From Streptomyces sp. TRM68367 (GTDB lineage Bacteria > Actinomycetota > Actinomycetes > Streptomycetales > Streptomycetaceae), in NCBI RefSeq assembly GCF_014495685.1, contig NZ_JACTVI010000034.1, positions 1 to 54,896 on the forward strand: a stretch of 54,896 nt of DNA. Direction: 5' to 3'. The position numbers were made by a program, and so were the translations under genes. The notes under the pieces were generated by a model. It had not been told where the DNA came from and did no database searches. It was given only the letters and a program-made list of their open reading frames with translations. Below are positions 1 through 7,829 of the stretch, piece after piece (position 1 is the stretch's first letter; each line of letters starts with the position of its first letter).

Positions 1-71
1 ACCCCAGCGACCTCGCCAGCTACGTCATGCACGCGACATCCCAGGCCGCCGAGCACGACACGCCCCACTAA
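1..71 (+). CDS. C-terminal end of an unidentified protein (partial)
   Basis: An open frame enters from the left edge (first whole codon at position 3) and ends with TAA at 69-71. It encodes the last 22 residues of a protein, ending in AEHDTPH. The third codon positions are G/C rich, as in the neighbouring genes, so it is probably the true 3' end of a plus-strand gene. The visible tail is too short to assign a family. Confidence 0.5.
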   Translation, partial: PSDLASYVMHATSQAAEHDTPH

Positions 72-142
72 TTCATCGACAGGCCCGCGCGTGTTACCAG
101 GAGGTCAACGGGTCGGACGCGACAACAGCTTGGGAAGTTTCT

Positions 143-154
143 GTTATCGGTTGC
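143..154. promoter_or_regulatory. LacI-type operator-like site upstream of the beta-helix protein gene
   Basis: GTTATCGGTTGC differs by two bases from GTAACCGGTTGC, the palindrome seen at 10001-10012 and related to other sites in this window. It lies 24 bases before the GTG start chosen for the next gene. That supports the start and hints that the gene belongs to the same LacI regulon as the glycan locus. The left half is degenerate, so this is only a candidate. Confidence 0.35.
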
Positions 155-177
155 CCGCCCGGCTCGTCTCCGGTGGT

Positions 178-2286
178 GTGCGCAGCCTCACCCATACAAC
201 AGCAGCGGCCGCCGGCGCCCTCGCGGCGGTGGCCGCCCTCACCGTCACCGCTCCTCCGGCGGCAGCCGCCGGCCCCCGGGACGTCACGGCCGACGTGCTC
301 GCGGACCGGGACGTGACGCTCAGGGGCGACACCGTGGTCACCGTGCCGTCGGGGACGACGACGTACGACGGCACCTTCCGCGGCGAGGGCACGCTCACCG
401 TGCGCGGCACCGGGACGCTGGTCCTGACCAGGGACAGCGACTTCACGCTGCCGAAGTCCCGGCAGCGGCAGGTGGTGCGGACGCAGGGCGGTAACCATCC
501 GTACGTCACCACGGCCGCCCCCGACCCGCCCGCGGTCACGGTCGAGCGCGGGGCGACCCTCCAGTACGGCAACGGAGGCACGACCGGGCTGATCGGCCAC
601 TTCCCGTACAACACCCCGGCGTTCCGGCTCAACCAGGACAACATCCGGGTGGACGGCACCCTGCGGCTGTCCCTGAAGAGCGCCTACAACCTGGGGACGG
701 TCAGCGGTTCCGGGCTCATCACCCAGCCGAGGTTCCTGTGGGGCACCTGGGACCTGTCGGGCACGCACTCCTTCTCCGGGGTGATCGACAACGGGACGCA
801 GGTCAACGCCGGACGGCCGGAGTACGCCACGTCCCTGCCCCGCGTGCGCAAGGTCCTCAACCAGGGCACCTGGACCGTGGACACCCCGCTGGGCAGGACC
901 GTCCACATGGGCATGGACTTCTACCAGCGCGAGTACGGCAGCGACATCAACGTCCAGTCCCGGCCCGGCGGCAAGGTGATCCTCACCGGCCAGTACAGCT
1001 GGTCCAACCAGGGTGGCGACACCGACCCGTCGCTCAGCGACCCCGCCCTCAACTGGACGCCCGCGCGCAAGAACATCAACAAGCGCGGCACCAACATCAA
1101 GGGCGCCGACGTGCAGTGGGGCGACGGGACGACCGACAAGATCTTCATGCCCGGCACTGCGGAAACCGTATACATCAATCTGCTGGCGGCCCGCTCCCGT
1201 TCCCGGCTCACCTTCGACTACTACGGCCCCGTGACGCTCGGCGCCCCCATCGGCGGCGGCAGGTTCCACGACACGCTGGCCGCGCCAGGCGCCGGGGACG
1301 TCGTCATCGCGGGCACGCGCGGAAACGACGTCACCTTCGCGGCCGTCCAGTACTACAACGGCTCGACGACCGTGGAGAAGGGCGCTGTGCTGCGGCTGGG
1401 CAGCGGACGGCCGGGCGGCGACGGCGGGCTGTACACCAAGGGCGACCTCTGTCGGATCGTCAACGACGGCTCGCTCGTCCTGCGCAACCCGAGCAAGCCC
1501 CTCACCCTGTCCCGGATCAGCGGCGGCGGCTCGCTCACCCAGTCCGGTGCCGCCACCACGACCCTGACGGGCCGCGCGGTGACGTACACCGGGGCGACCA
1601 CCGTCAGCAAGGGCACCCTCAGGCTGCGGGACGGGGCGAGTCTCGCCCGCAGCAGGGCGATCCGGCTCACCTCGCCGGGAGCCCGGCTGGACGCGGGCCC
1701 GGCAGGGCTGCGGGTCACGACCACCCTCACCGGCAAGGGCACGGTCTCGGGCGCGGTGACGAACGCGGGCGTCGTCGCGGGCGGCCTCACCGTGCGCGGC
1801 GACTACACGCAGGGCCGCGACGGGAACCTGATCCTGCGGGACAGGCCGCTGACGGTGACGGGTGCGGTGCGGCTGGCCGGGGACCTCGACATCACGGCCG
1901 CCGCCGGCCGGACCGGGCCCGCACGCGAGATCACCGTGCTCGACCACGTGGGCCGCGCACGGACCACCGGCGCGTTCACCGGCCTGAAGGAGGGTGCGCG
2001 GCTGAAGCTCGGCGACGCCACGTACCGGATCAGCTACCGCGGCGGCGACGGCAACGACGTCGTTCTGACCGCTGCCACCGCCTCCGCCCGCCCCTCCTCC
2101 GCCGCCGCCCGCGACGCGTCCCCGTCCCCCGACGCCGTCACGACCCGCAGCGCGGGCGCCTCGGGCCCCGGCTTCGGCTGGTGGCCGTACGCCCTCGGCG
2201 CCGGGCTGCTCGGCGGGATGCTGGTGCCGATGACCCGCCGCCGGCGCGGCGGCCGACGGCGCGGGCGGCACGCCGCGCACGGGTAG
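178..2286 (+). CDS. Secreted beta-helix (autotransporter-passenger-like) surface protein with C-terminal membrane anchor
   Basis: The product is 702 residues from GTG 178; the frame is open back to 91. The GTG is preferred because the signal peptide starts there: a short basic stretch, a hydrophobic Ala/Val/Leu run and an Ala-rich cleavage region near residue 35. The body is rich in Gly, Thr and Asn with many short beta strands (for example GTFRGEGTLTVRG and later TYTGATTVSKGTLRL). This is the pattern of passenger-associated transport repeats, so a right-handed beta-helix is likely. After a Ser/Ala/Pro-rich linker the chain ends in one transmembrane segment (about residues 664-684) and an Arg-rich cytoplasmic tail, with no LPXTG motif. 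A role in glycan binding or the cell surface is inferred. No catalytic residues were recognised. Confidence 0.7.
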   Translation: MRSLTHTTAAAAGALAAVAALTVTAPPAAAAGPRDVTADVLADRDVTLRGDTVVTVPSGTTTYDGTFRGEGTLTVRGTGTLVLTRDSDFTLPKSRQRQVVRTQGGNHPYVTTAAPDPPAVTVERGATLQYGNGGTTGLIGHFPYNTPAFRLNQDNIRVDGTLRLSLKSAYNLGTVSGSGLITQPRFLWGTWDLSGTHSFSGVIDNGTQVNAGRPEYATSLPRVRKVLNQGTWTVDTPLGRTVHMGMDFYQREYGSDINVQSRPGGKVILTGQYSWSNQGGDTDPSLSDPALNWTPARKNINKRGTNIKGADVQWGDGTTDKIFMPGTAETVYINLLAARSRSRLTFDYYGPVTLGAPIGGGRFHDTLAAPGAGDVVIAGTRGNDVTFAAVQYYNGSTTVEKGAVLRLGSGRPGGDGGLYTKGDLCRIVNDGSLVLRNPSKPLTLSRISGGGSLTQSGAATTTLTGRAVTYTGATTVSKGTLRLRDGASLARSRAIRLTSPGARLDAGPAGLRVTTTLTGKGTVSGAVTNAGVVAGGLTVRGDYTQGRDGNLILRDRPLTVTGAVRLAGDLDITAAAGRTGPAREITVLDHVGRARTTGAFTGLKEGARLKLGDATYRISYRGGDGNDVVLTAATASARPSSAAARDASPSPDAVTTRSAGASGPGFGWWPYALGAGLLGGMLVPMTRRRRGGRRRGRHAAHG

Positions 2287-2350
2287 GCACACACAGCTGC
2301 CGGGGTGCCGGTGGCCGCCGGCCGCGGGGGTACGGGCGGCCGCCGGCGTC

Positions 2351-2368
2351 CGGGCGCCAACGCCCGGC
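2351..2368. terminator. Hairpin between convergent genes, possible bidirectional terminator
   Basis: CCGGGCG-CCAA-CGCCCGG forms a perfect 7-bp stem with a 4-base loop, midway between the 3' ends of the beta-helix gene (2286) and the caspase gene (2411). There is no T tract, which is common for Streptomyces terminators. Confidence 0.45.
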
Positions 2369-2410
2369 GGCGCGACGGGCCTGCGGACGCCGCCCGTCGG
2401 CGCGGCGGGC

Positions 2411-4426
2411 CTACGGACGCAGGCGCACCGCCAGTGAGTACAGCCGGGTGATCTGTTCGCCGCTGCCGTTGTCGTCGGAGATCAGGTACAGCGGGTGCCA
2501 TCCCCGGTTGGGGCCGGAGGTCCACGGCTTGCCGAGGGCCATGCCCTCCACGTTGTCGAGCAGCGGGTTGATCTGCGCCGACCCGGGAGTGGCGACCGCA
2601 CCGGGGCCGCCCGCCGGGCAGTCGGCCAGGGTGAGGACCTGCTCCTCACGGGCGAAGACGTCCGCGGACCGGCCGTAGAGGGAGTCGTCGTCGGTCACAT
2701 CCCGTGCCTTGTCGAGGGAGAGCTGCACGACGCGTACGGAAGTCCCGAGACCGGCCGTGTAGTTGCGTTCCAGGGCGAGGAGTCCGCCCTTGTCGTCGAG
2801 GGCGACCAGCTCCACCAGGTTCATTCCGTCACCGGACAGGTAGGCGTACTGCCCGTCGGGGGTGTAGGAGCCGCCCGGCGTGCCCGTGTAGCGCTGGATG
2901 CGGATGATGCCCCGGCCGCGTTTGTCGCCGTCCTTGGCCAGGGGTGCCTCCCAGCCCGCGTAGAGGTGGCGGCCGCCCGGGGAGACGGCGAGGGACTCGA
3001 TGCTGCGCCCTATCTGGGCGCCGCCCCGCGGCCAGTACCGCAGGTCCTCGGGGATCGGGAAGTCCTGGCCGACCTGCCGGCCGGTCGAGATGTCGAAGCG
3101 GCGGATGGCCGGGCCGGTCTCGGAGCCGATCAGCATCGTCCGGCCGCCCTTCTCGACGACCAGGGCCTCCCCGTCGTACCACTCGGGGTACTCGCCGCCG
3201 TTCGCCCGGCGCAAGGTGTCCGCCGTGTCGGCCTTCGGCCGCAGGTCCGTCGGAGTGCCGAGGGTGAGCGGGAAGACTCGTCCCGGGGAGTTGTCGGCGA
3301 GGGCGAGGGCTTTGACGACCGGTCCCTCGGAGACCAGGGCGAGGGAGGAAATGCCCTCGACGGGCTCGTAGTCGACCTGTTTCTTGTCCAGGTCGTCGGA
3401 GTGGTCGAGCAGGATCGCCCGGGGCTGCGCGTCGTCGTCGGACGCCCCGCAGCTGCCGGTCGCGGGAGCGGGGTGCCGGTCGTGCCACCAGTCGACGGCC
3501 GGCGGCACGCCCAGCCCGAGGGCGAGGCCGGCCGTCCCGGCCGCCAGCGACCACACGAGGGTGCGGATCCGGCGCGGTGGGGCGGCGGACGGCGCGTCCG
3601 GCGGGGCCAGCGGCGGGAGGACGGCCACGTTGCGGACGAACTCCAGCAGGCCGACCCCGTTGCGGTCCTCGTCCTGGGGCTCCTGCGGCACCTCGGGCTG
3701 CATGCCCGCCATGCGCTCCTTGACCGCAAGGAACAGGGTGTGCAGGCCCAGCATCGGCGGCCCGTCCGGCAGCCCCTCGCGCATGACGTCCACGAGGGCG
3801 CCGGTGAAGACGCTGCACCGCCGCGGATCCCGGGTCATGGACTTCCGGTCCCGCGGAGCGGAGGTCATGACGTACGAGCCGTTGACGTCGCGCAGCGTCT
3901 CCACGGCGGCCTCGCTGCCCCGCCTGCCGGCGTCGGCGCCGGCCATGTCGGTCAGCGCTCCGCCGCTGTAGCAGCAGTCGAGGATCAGGACCCGGCGGAG
4001 CGCGGCGCCCGTGTCCCGGATGGCGCGGCGTACGTCGTGGGCGCGGACGCAGGTGTCCGGCTGGTCGTCGACCGAGCCGGGCAGGGTGAGCATGAGCTGT
4101 TCGTCGGGGCCGTCGAGGATTCCGTGACCCGCGTAGTAGACGATCAGGGTGTCCTCGGCGCGCTCGCCGGCCTCCCGGATCGGTCCGACCAGGGCGGCCG
4201 GGGCCGTCGGGTTGGCGACGACGGTGATCCGGTCCTCGGGGATCCCCCAGATCTCCTCGTCCGTCAGCACGGCCCGCAGTGCGGTGAGATTGCGGCGGAC
4301 GCTGGGCAGCGAGTCGCGGTACGCGTAGTCGTCCACGCCGATCAGGACGCAGGCGGAACGCCGGGGATCCATGCGGGACGCGCCGCCGTCGGGTTGCGTG
4401 CCCGTGGTGCCGGTGGTGGCGGTCAC
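2411..4426 (-). CDS. Caspase-like (C14) protease fused to a phytase-type esterase-like beta-propeller
   Basis: The product is 671 residues. The start is GTG, overlapping the TGA of the upstream gene as GTGA, so the two are translationally coupled. Residues 20-240 are a caspase-like domain with catalytic His101 in YYAGHG and Cys152 in DCCYSGG. A hydrophobic segment at about 289-309 can span the membrane. The remaining 350 residues match the esterase-like-activity-of-phytase family: RRFDISTG, SIESLAVSPGG, DNVEGMALG and the closing LISDDNGSGEQITRLYSL. Caspases paired with EACC1 are known from actinobacterial conflict (immunity or cell-death) systems, and this pairing is what places the gene there. 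The protease would sit in the cytosol and the propeller outside, or the reverse. The substrate is unknown. Both active-site residues are present, so an active protease is likely. Confidence 0.85.
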   Translation of the reverse strand: MTATTGTTGTQPDGGASRMDPRRSACVLIGVDDYAYRDSLPSVRRNLTALRAVLTDEEIWGIPEDRITVVANPTAPAALVGPIREAGERAEDTLIVYYAGHGILDGPDEQLMLTLPGSVDDQPDTCVRAHDVRRAIRDTGAALRRVLILDCCYSGGALTDMAGADAGRRGSEAAVETLRDVNGSYVMTSAPRDRKSMTRDPRRCSVFTGALVDVMREGLPDGPPMLGLHTLFLAVKERMAGMQPEVPQEPQDEDRNGVGLLEFVRNVAVLPPLAPPDAPSAAPPRRIRTLVWSLAAGTAGLALGLGVPPAVDWWHDRHPAPATGSCGASDDDAQPRAILLDHSDDLDKKQVDYEPVEGISSLALVSEGPVVKALALADNSPGRVFPLTLGTPTDLRPKADTADTLRRANGGEYPEWYDGEALVVEKGGRTMLIGSETGPAIRRFDISTGRQVGQDFPIPEDLRYWPRGGAQIGRSIESLAVSPGGRHLYAGWEAPLAKDGDKRGRGIIRIQRYTGTPGGSYTPDGQYAYLSGDGMNLVELVALDDKGGLLALERNYTAGLGTSVRVVQLSLDKARDVTDDDSLYGRSADVFAREEQVLTLADCPAGGPGAVATPGSAQINPLLDNVEGMALGKPWTSGPNRGWHPLYLISDDNGSGEQITRLYSLAVRLRP

Positions 4427-4839
4427 CGCCCGCCCTCCCCCGGGGCGTCCTCGCCGGAGCCGTCGCCCGGGGCGTTCTCGCCGGAGTCGTCGCCCGGGGC
4501 GTTCTCGCCGGAGTCGTCGCCCGTGTCCGCCCGGAGCCTGCGCAGGAGGTCCTCCGCCTCGGCCGGGTCCGCGCCGATGACCTGGATCGTGAGCGGGCCC
4601 CTGGACCGGCGGCTCTCGCGCCAGGCCAGGTACGACAGCGGGAGCTGGGCCAGGGCGGCGGCGGTGGACAGCACCGTCAGCACCGCCTGGAGGTCGGTCC
4701 CCATGCTTCCCGGAGAGTCGGCGGCGACCCGCTCCACGCGGACGTGGCCGCGCAACGCCCGGTCGCCCGACAACCACCTGTACAGAGAACCGAGTTGAGC
4801 CTCACGGTCTTGCCCGGTCGCCTCGAACCTGATCTCCAT
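4423..4839 (-). CDS. Effector-associated constant component EACC1-like small membrane protein
   Basis: The product is 138 residues. It starts MEIRFEATG, has one hydrophobic segment (about 49-73, ending LPLSYLAW) followed by Arg residues, then a conserved strand GPLTIQVIG, and ends with a short helix and an acidic repeat tail. This layout matches EACC1, a small component that accompanies varied protease and other effectors in actinobacterial conflict systems. It lies directly upstream of the caspase gene and overlaps it by four bases, so the pair forms an operon. The role of EACC1 (sensor, adaptor or regulator) has not been settled in the family. The assignment rests on pattern recognition and context. 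Confidence 0.75.
   Translation of the reverse strand: MEIRFEATGQDREAQLGSLYRWLSGDRALRGHVRVERVAADSPGSMGTDLQAVLTVLSTAAALAQLPLSYLAWRESRRSRGPLTIQVIGADPAEAEDLLRRLRADTGDDSGENAPGDDSGENAPGDGSGEDAPGEGGR
4439..4521 (-). repeat. Tandem 33-bp repeats at the 3' end of the EACC1 gene
   Basis: About two and a half in-frame copies of a 33-bp unit encode an acidic SGENAPGDD-type tail at the C-terminus of the EACC1 protein. The copies are nearly identical at DNA level, which implies recent expansion. The unit length is a multiple of three, so copy-number change would keep the frame and the coupling to the caspase start. Confidence 0.7.
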
Positions 4840-5021
4840 TCACCCGCTCCTCAGTGGCCCGGTCCGACGCTGCGCTCGCTCCCGTACGTTTGGTACCCAC
4901 ACCCTCGGATCGCACACAACTGTCGTGCGCTGCCCATGAGTTCGAAAAGGATCCGGAACACGGCGGGCCGGACGCCCCGTGCGGCCGGAATCGTGTGCGA
5001 CCGCCCCGCGGTGCACCGCGG

Positions 5022-6248
5022 TCAGCGTGCGCTCGGTGCCTGCGGGAAGCCCAGGAGGGGGGCCAGGGTGCGGGCCTCGGCGGCCCAGTCGGCCAGGAAG
5101 GCGAGGGTCAGGCCGCGTTCGTGGTAGCGGCGTTCGGCGGAGACCGTGCGCCCGCCGCCGTAGTCGAGCTGCTCCTCACCCGCGCGGGCCAGCATGAGCG
5201 GGGTGAGCCAGTCGTACTTCACCGCCGAGGCGCACACCGCGAGCCGTACCAGCCGCTCCTCGCCCCGCCAGCCGCCCGCGCGCAGGCCCTGCACATAGGC
5301 GTCGTAGGCGGCCTTGGCCAGTTCGGGCAGGCGGGCGGCCGGGACGAACAGGTCGAAGACGGAGTCGGGCAGGTAGTTGCCCAGGTCCTCGCCGAGCGCG
5401 CCGTCCCCGGCGAACGCCCAGTCGAACAGGACGCTGCCCGAGACGCCGTCGGAGCGGAGGTTGGCCGGCCAGTGGTCGAGGTGGCACATCGCGCGCGGCA
5501 GACTCTCCATCACGGTGAGGAACCACGCGCGGTCGTGCTGGAGGCGGACCATGTCCTCGCGCAGCCCGGGCGGGAAGTGGTCGCGGACCAGGGGCTGTTC
5601 CCAGGCCCCGTCCTCGTCCAGGAGGTCCCGGCCGGTGGTGTTGCCGCCGGTGTAGTCGCGCAGGAACCGCCGCGACAGCCACGGCCGTCCCTCCCCCGCG
5701 CCCACGGCGCCCTGGGCCACGCCGAGTCGGCGGGCGTGCTCGATGTGCCGGGCGAGCGGCCAGGACGTCGCCGGTTCGCCCCGCACGTCCTCCAGCCACA
5801 ACGCCACGTCACCGTCGGCGCGTTCGACGCGGGTGAGCAGCCGGGGCGCGCGGATGCCGTACGGCTCCCAGGCCTGGGCGAGCCCGGAGTCGTACACGTA
5901 GGCCTCGCGGCGCCAGAAGTTCCAGTGCGCCGGGTCGTTGGAGGCGGACCACTTGACGCTGGTCTCCTTCGTCCGCGTCAGCACCTTCACCACGGCCGAG
6001 CGGCCGCCGTCCCGCACGCGCCACACCCCGGCGGTGACGCCGTTGAGCGGGTTGTGCGTGAGCGGCTCGCAGACCGCCTGTCCGGGCGGCACGCCCAGGA
6101 CGTCGCGGATCTCGTGGTGCGGAACGTGCGGCTCGTACGGGACGTGCGGGACGTGCGGGACGTGCGGGACGTGCGGGACGTGCGGGACGTGCGGGACGTG
6201 CGGGACGTGCGGGACGTGCGGGACGTGCGGGAGAACGGTGTCGGGCAT
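5022..6248 (-). CDS. APH-family phosphotransferase with an N-terminal Pro-His-Val repeat tail
   Basis: The product is 408 residues. Residues 7-45 are a (PHV)n tail encoded by 9-bp tandem repeats, and the kinase-like domain follows. The nucleotide-binding lysine is probably in SAVVKVLTR. The catalytic loop is CHLDHWPANL (His, Asp, Asn) and the metal-binding segment is VLFDWAF. This is the aminoglycoside/choline kinase fold. The family covers aminoglycoside and small-molecule kinases, so the substrate cannot be named. The gene follows the permease gene after only 9 bases and is probably cotranscribed. A start within or after the repeat would remove the tail without touching the domain, so whether the repeat is translated is open. 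Confidence 0.75.
   Translation of the reverse strand: MPDTVLPHVPHVPHVPHVPHVPHVPHVPHVPHVPHVPYEPHVPHHEIRDVLGVPPGQAVCEPLTHNPLNGVTAGVWRVRDGGRSAVVKVLTRTKETSVKWSASNDPAHWNFWRREAYVYDSGLAQAWEPYGIRAPRLLTRVERADGDVALWLEDVRGEPATSWPLARHIEHARRLGVAQGAVGAGEGRPWLSRRFLRDYTGGNTTGRDLLDEDGAWEQPLVRDHFPPGLREDMVRLQHDRAWFLTVMESLPRAMCHLDHWPANLRSDGVSGSVLFDWAFAGDGALGEDLGNYLPDSVFDLFVPAARLPELAKAAYDAYVQGLRAGGWRGEERLVRLAVCASAVKYDWLTPLMLARAGEEQLDYGGGRTVSAERRYHERGLTLAFLADWAAEARTLAPLLGFPQAPSAR
6140..6229 (-). repeat. Ten-copy 9-bp tandem repeat (GGGACGTGC) at a kinase start
   Basis: On the plus strand GGGACGTGC recurs ten times at exact 9-base spacing, with a few degenerate flanking copies. In the minus-strand gene each unit encodes Pro-His-Val. 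The identity of the units suggests slippage-driven expansion. Confidence 0.9.
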
Positions 6249-6257
6249 CCCCCGATG

Positions 6258-7655
6258 CTATGCGGGCGCCCCTTGCTCTGCGGGCGCCCCTTCGGTGTCC
6301 TTGCGTCCGCGCAGCCACACGTACACCGGGATCCCCGCGAACAGGAACAGCACGCCCTGGTAGACGGCCGCATACCCGGCGCCCGCGATCAGCCAGAACG
6401 AGAAGGCGAACGCGAGGACGGCGACGGTCAGGTCGCGTACCAGGCCCGCGGGGCGCACACGCGCGCGGGTGCCCCTGGCCAGCCAGTACAGCTGCGCCGC
6501 GGCGGACAGCAGGTACGGCACGCAGCCGGTGAAGGTGGTGATCAGCACGAGGACGCGGAAGGTGGTGTCCGGGCCCGCCGTGTAGTTGAGAGCGATGAGG
6601 ACCGTGCCGAGGACCACACAGGCCAGCACGCCGAAGCCGGGGACGCCGCCCTTGCCGGTCCGGGCGAACGGCGCCGGGAAGAGGCCGTCGCGTGCGGCGG
6701 CGTACGGCATCTGCGCGGCCAGCAGGATCCAGCCGTTGAGGCAGCCGGTGATCGAGACGACGGCGACCAGCGCGATCGCGGTGCCGCCCCAGGAGCCGCC
6801 GGTGATCGCGTTCACGGCGGCGGCGAACGGGGCGCCGGAGTCGACGAGTTGCCCGTGCGGGACGAGCCCGAACACGGCGATGGTGCCGAGGACGTAGACG
6901 AGGGCCGAGCCGAGGGTGCCGAGGACGCTGGCGCGGCCGACCGTGCGCTCGGGGTCGCGGACCTCGCCCGCGCTGACCGCGGCCGACTCCACGCCGAGGA
7001 AGCTGTACAGCAGCAGCGCGGCGGAGGCGGCCAGCGCCCCGGGCACGCTGTCGCCGGAGGCGTTGAACGGGCCGAAGTTGTCCGTGTCGACGAAGAACAG
7101 GCCGACGGTGGCGAGCAGGAGGAGCGGGACGAACTTCAGTACGGTGCTGACGATCTGCACCGTCCCGACCCACCGGGTACCGGCGAAGTTCGCGGCGGCC
7201 GGCAGCCAGAGGGCGGCCAGCGCGACGACCGCCTCCAGGGTGTGGTTGCCGTGCAGAGGTATCAGGACATCGACGTACCCGACGACCGCGACGGCCAGCG
7301 CGGCGATGCTGACCCAGCACATCGTCCAGTACGACCACGCCGACAGGAATCCCGCGAACTCGCCGAACGCGTCGCGCGGGTAGACGTACAGCCCGCCGGT
7401 GACGGGGCTGCGCCGGGCCAGCCTGCCGAAGAGCAGCGCGAGGACGACGGCGCCCACCGACAGCACGAGGAAGGCGAGCAGGCTCACCGTGCCGTACGGG
7501 GCGACGGTGGCGGGCAGCGCGAAGATGCCGCCGCCGATGATGTTGCCCATGACGAGGGCGGTGGCGGTGGTGAGGCCGAAGGTGCGGCGGGGCGTCCTGG
7601 CCGGGGGCGCGGCCGGCTCGGGCTCGGTGGCGTCGGTGGTGCTGGGGGCAGTCAT
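6258..7655 (-). CDS. APC-superfamily amino-acid permease
   Basis: The product is 465 residues with about 12 hydrophobic segments. The family signature of TM1 is present (ALVMGNIIGGGIFALP), and the TM2-TM3 region carries FGRLARRSPVTGGLYVYPRDAFG, cited here only for its key Pro-x-x-Gly-Gly. It most resembles the arginine/agmatine-type antiporter branch. It is divergent, across 174 bases, from a homocysteine S-methyltransferase gene. In Escherichia coli the analogous pair mmuP-mmuM handles S-methylmethionine, so a methylated amino acid is a possible substrate, by inference only. The APH-fold kinase gene lies immediately downstream. Confidence 0.85.
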   Translation of the reverse strand: MTAPSTTDATEPEPAAPPARTPRRTFGLTTATALVMGNIIGGGIFALPATVAPYGTVSLLAFLVLSVGAVVLALLFGRLARRSPVTGGLYVYPRDAFGEFAGFLSAWSYWTMCWVSIAALAVAVVGYVDVLIPLHGNHTLEAVVALAALWLPAAANFAGTRWVGTVQIVSTVLKFVPLLLLATVGLFFVDTDNFGPFNASGDSVPGALAASAALLLYSFLGVESAAVSAGEVRDPERTVGRASVLGTLGSALVYVLGTIAVFGLVPHGQLVDSGAPFAAAVNAITGGSWGGTAIALVAVVSITGCLNGWILLAAQMPYAAARDGLFPAPFARTGKGGVPGFGVLACVVLGTVLIALNYTAGPDTTFRVLVLITTFTGCVPYLLSAAAQLYWLARGTRARVRPAGLVRDLTVAVLAFAFSFWLIAGAGYAAVYQGVLFLFAGIPVYVWLRGRKDTEGAPAEQGAPA

Positions 7656-7829
7656 GGCACTTCCGGGTTCTGGATGTCCGCGAGGGTGTTTGGCTTTCCG
7701 CTGGGAGCGGCGGAAGGGGTGGGGACGGGGAGGAGCGTGATCGTAACCCGGAGTCCCACATGCTGGGCACCCCGTTCATGTAATGGACACATACGTGGGT
7801 CGCGGCCGGTCTCGACTAGCGTCGGGGGC

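Noticed and set aside
91..177. Upstream in-frame start for the beta-helix protein
   Set aside because: It would place about 29 polar residues before a normal signal peptide. GTG 178 fits the secretion signal better.
2495..4798. 767-codon plus-strand frame opposite the caspase gene
   Set aside because: It is an antisense shadow of a high-GC gene. The minus strand has the catalytic motifs, overlap coupling and family match.
6140..6229. Possible CRISPR array
   Set aside because: The units are contiguous 9-mers without spacers, so this is a simple tandem repeat.
7656..7829. SAM or methionine riboswitch upstream of the homocysteine methyltransferase
   Set aside because: No conserved riboswitch core or matching stems were recognised in the 174 bases.
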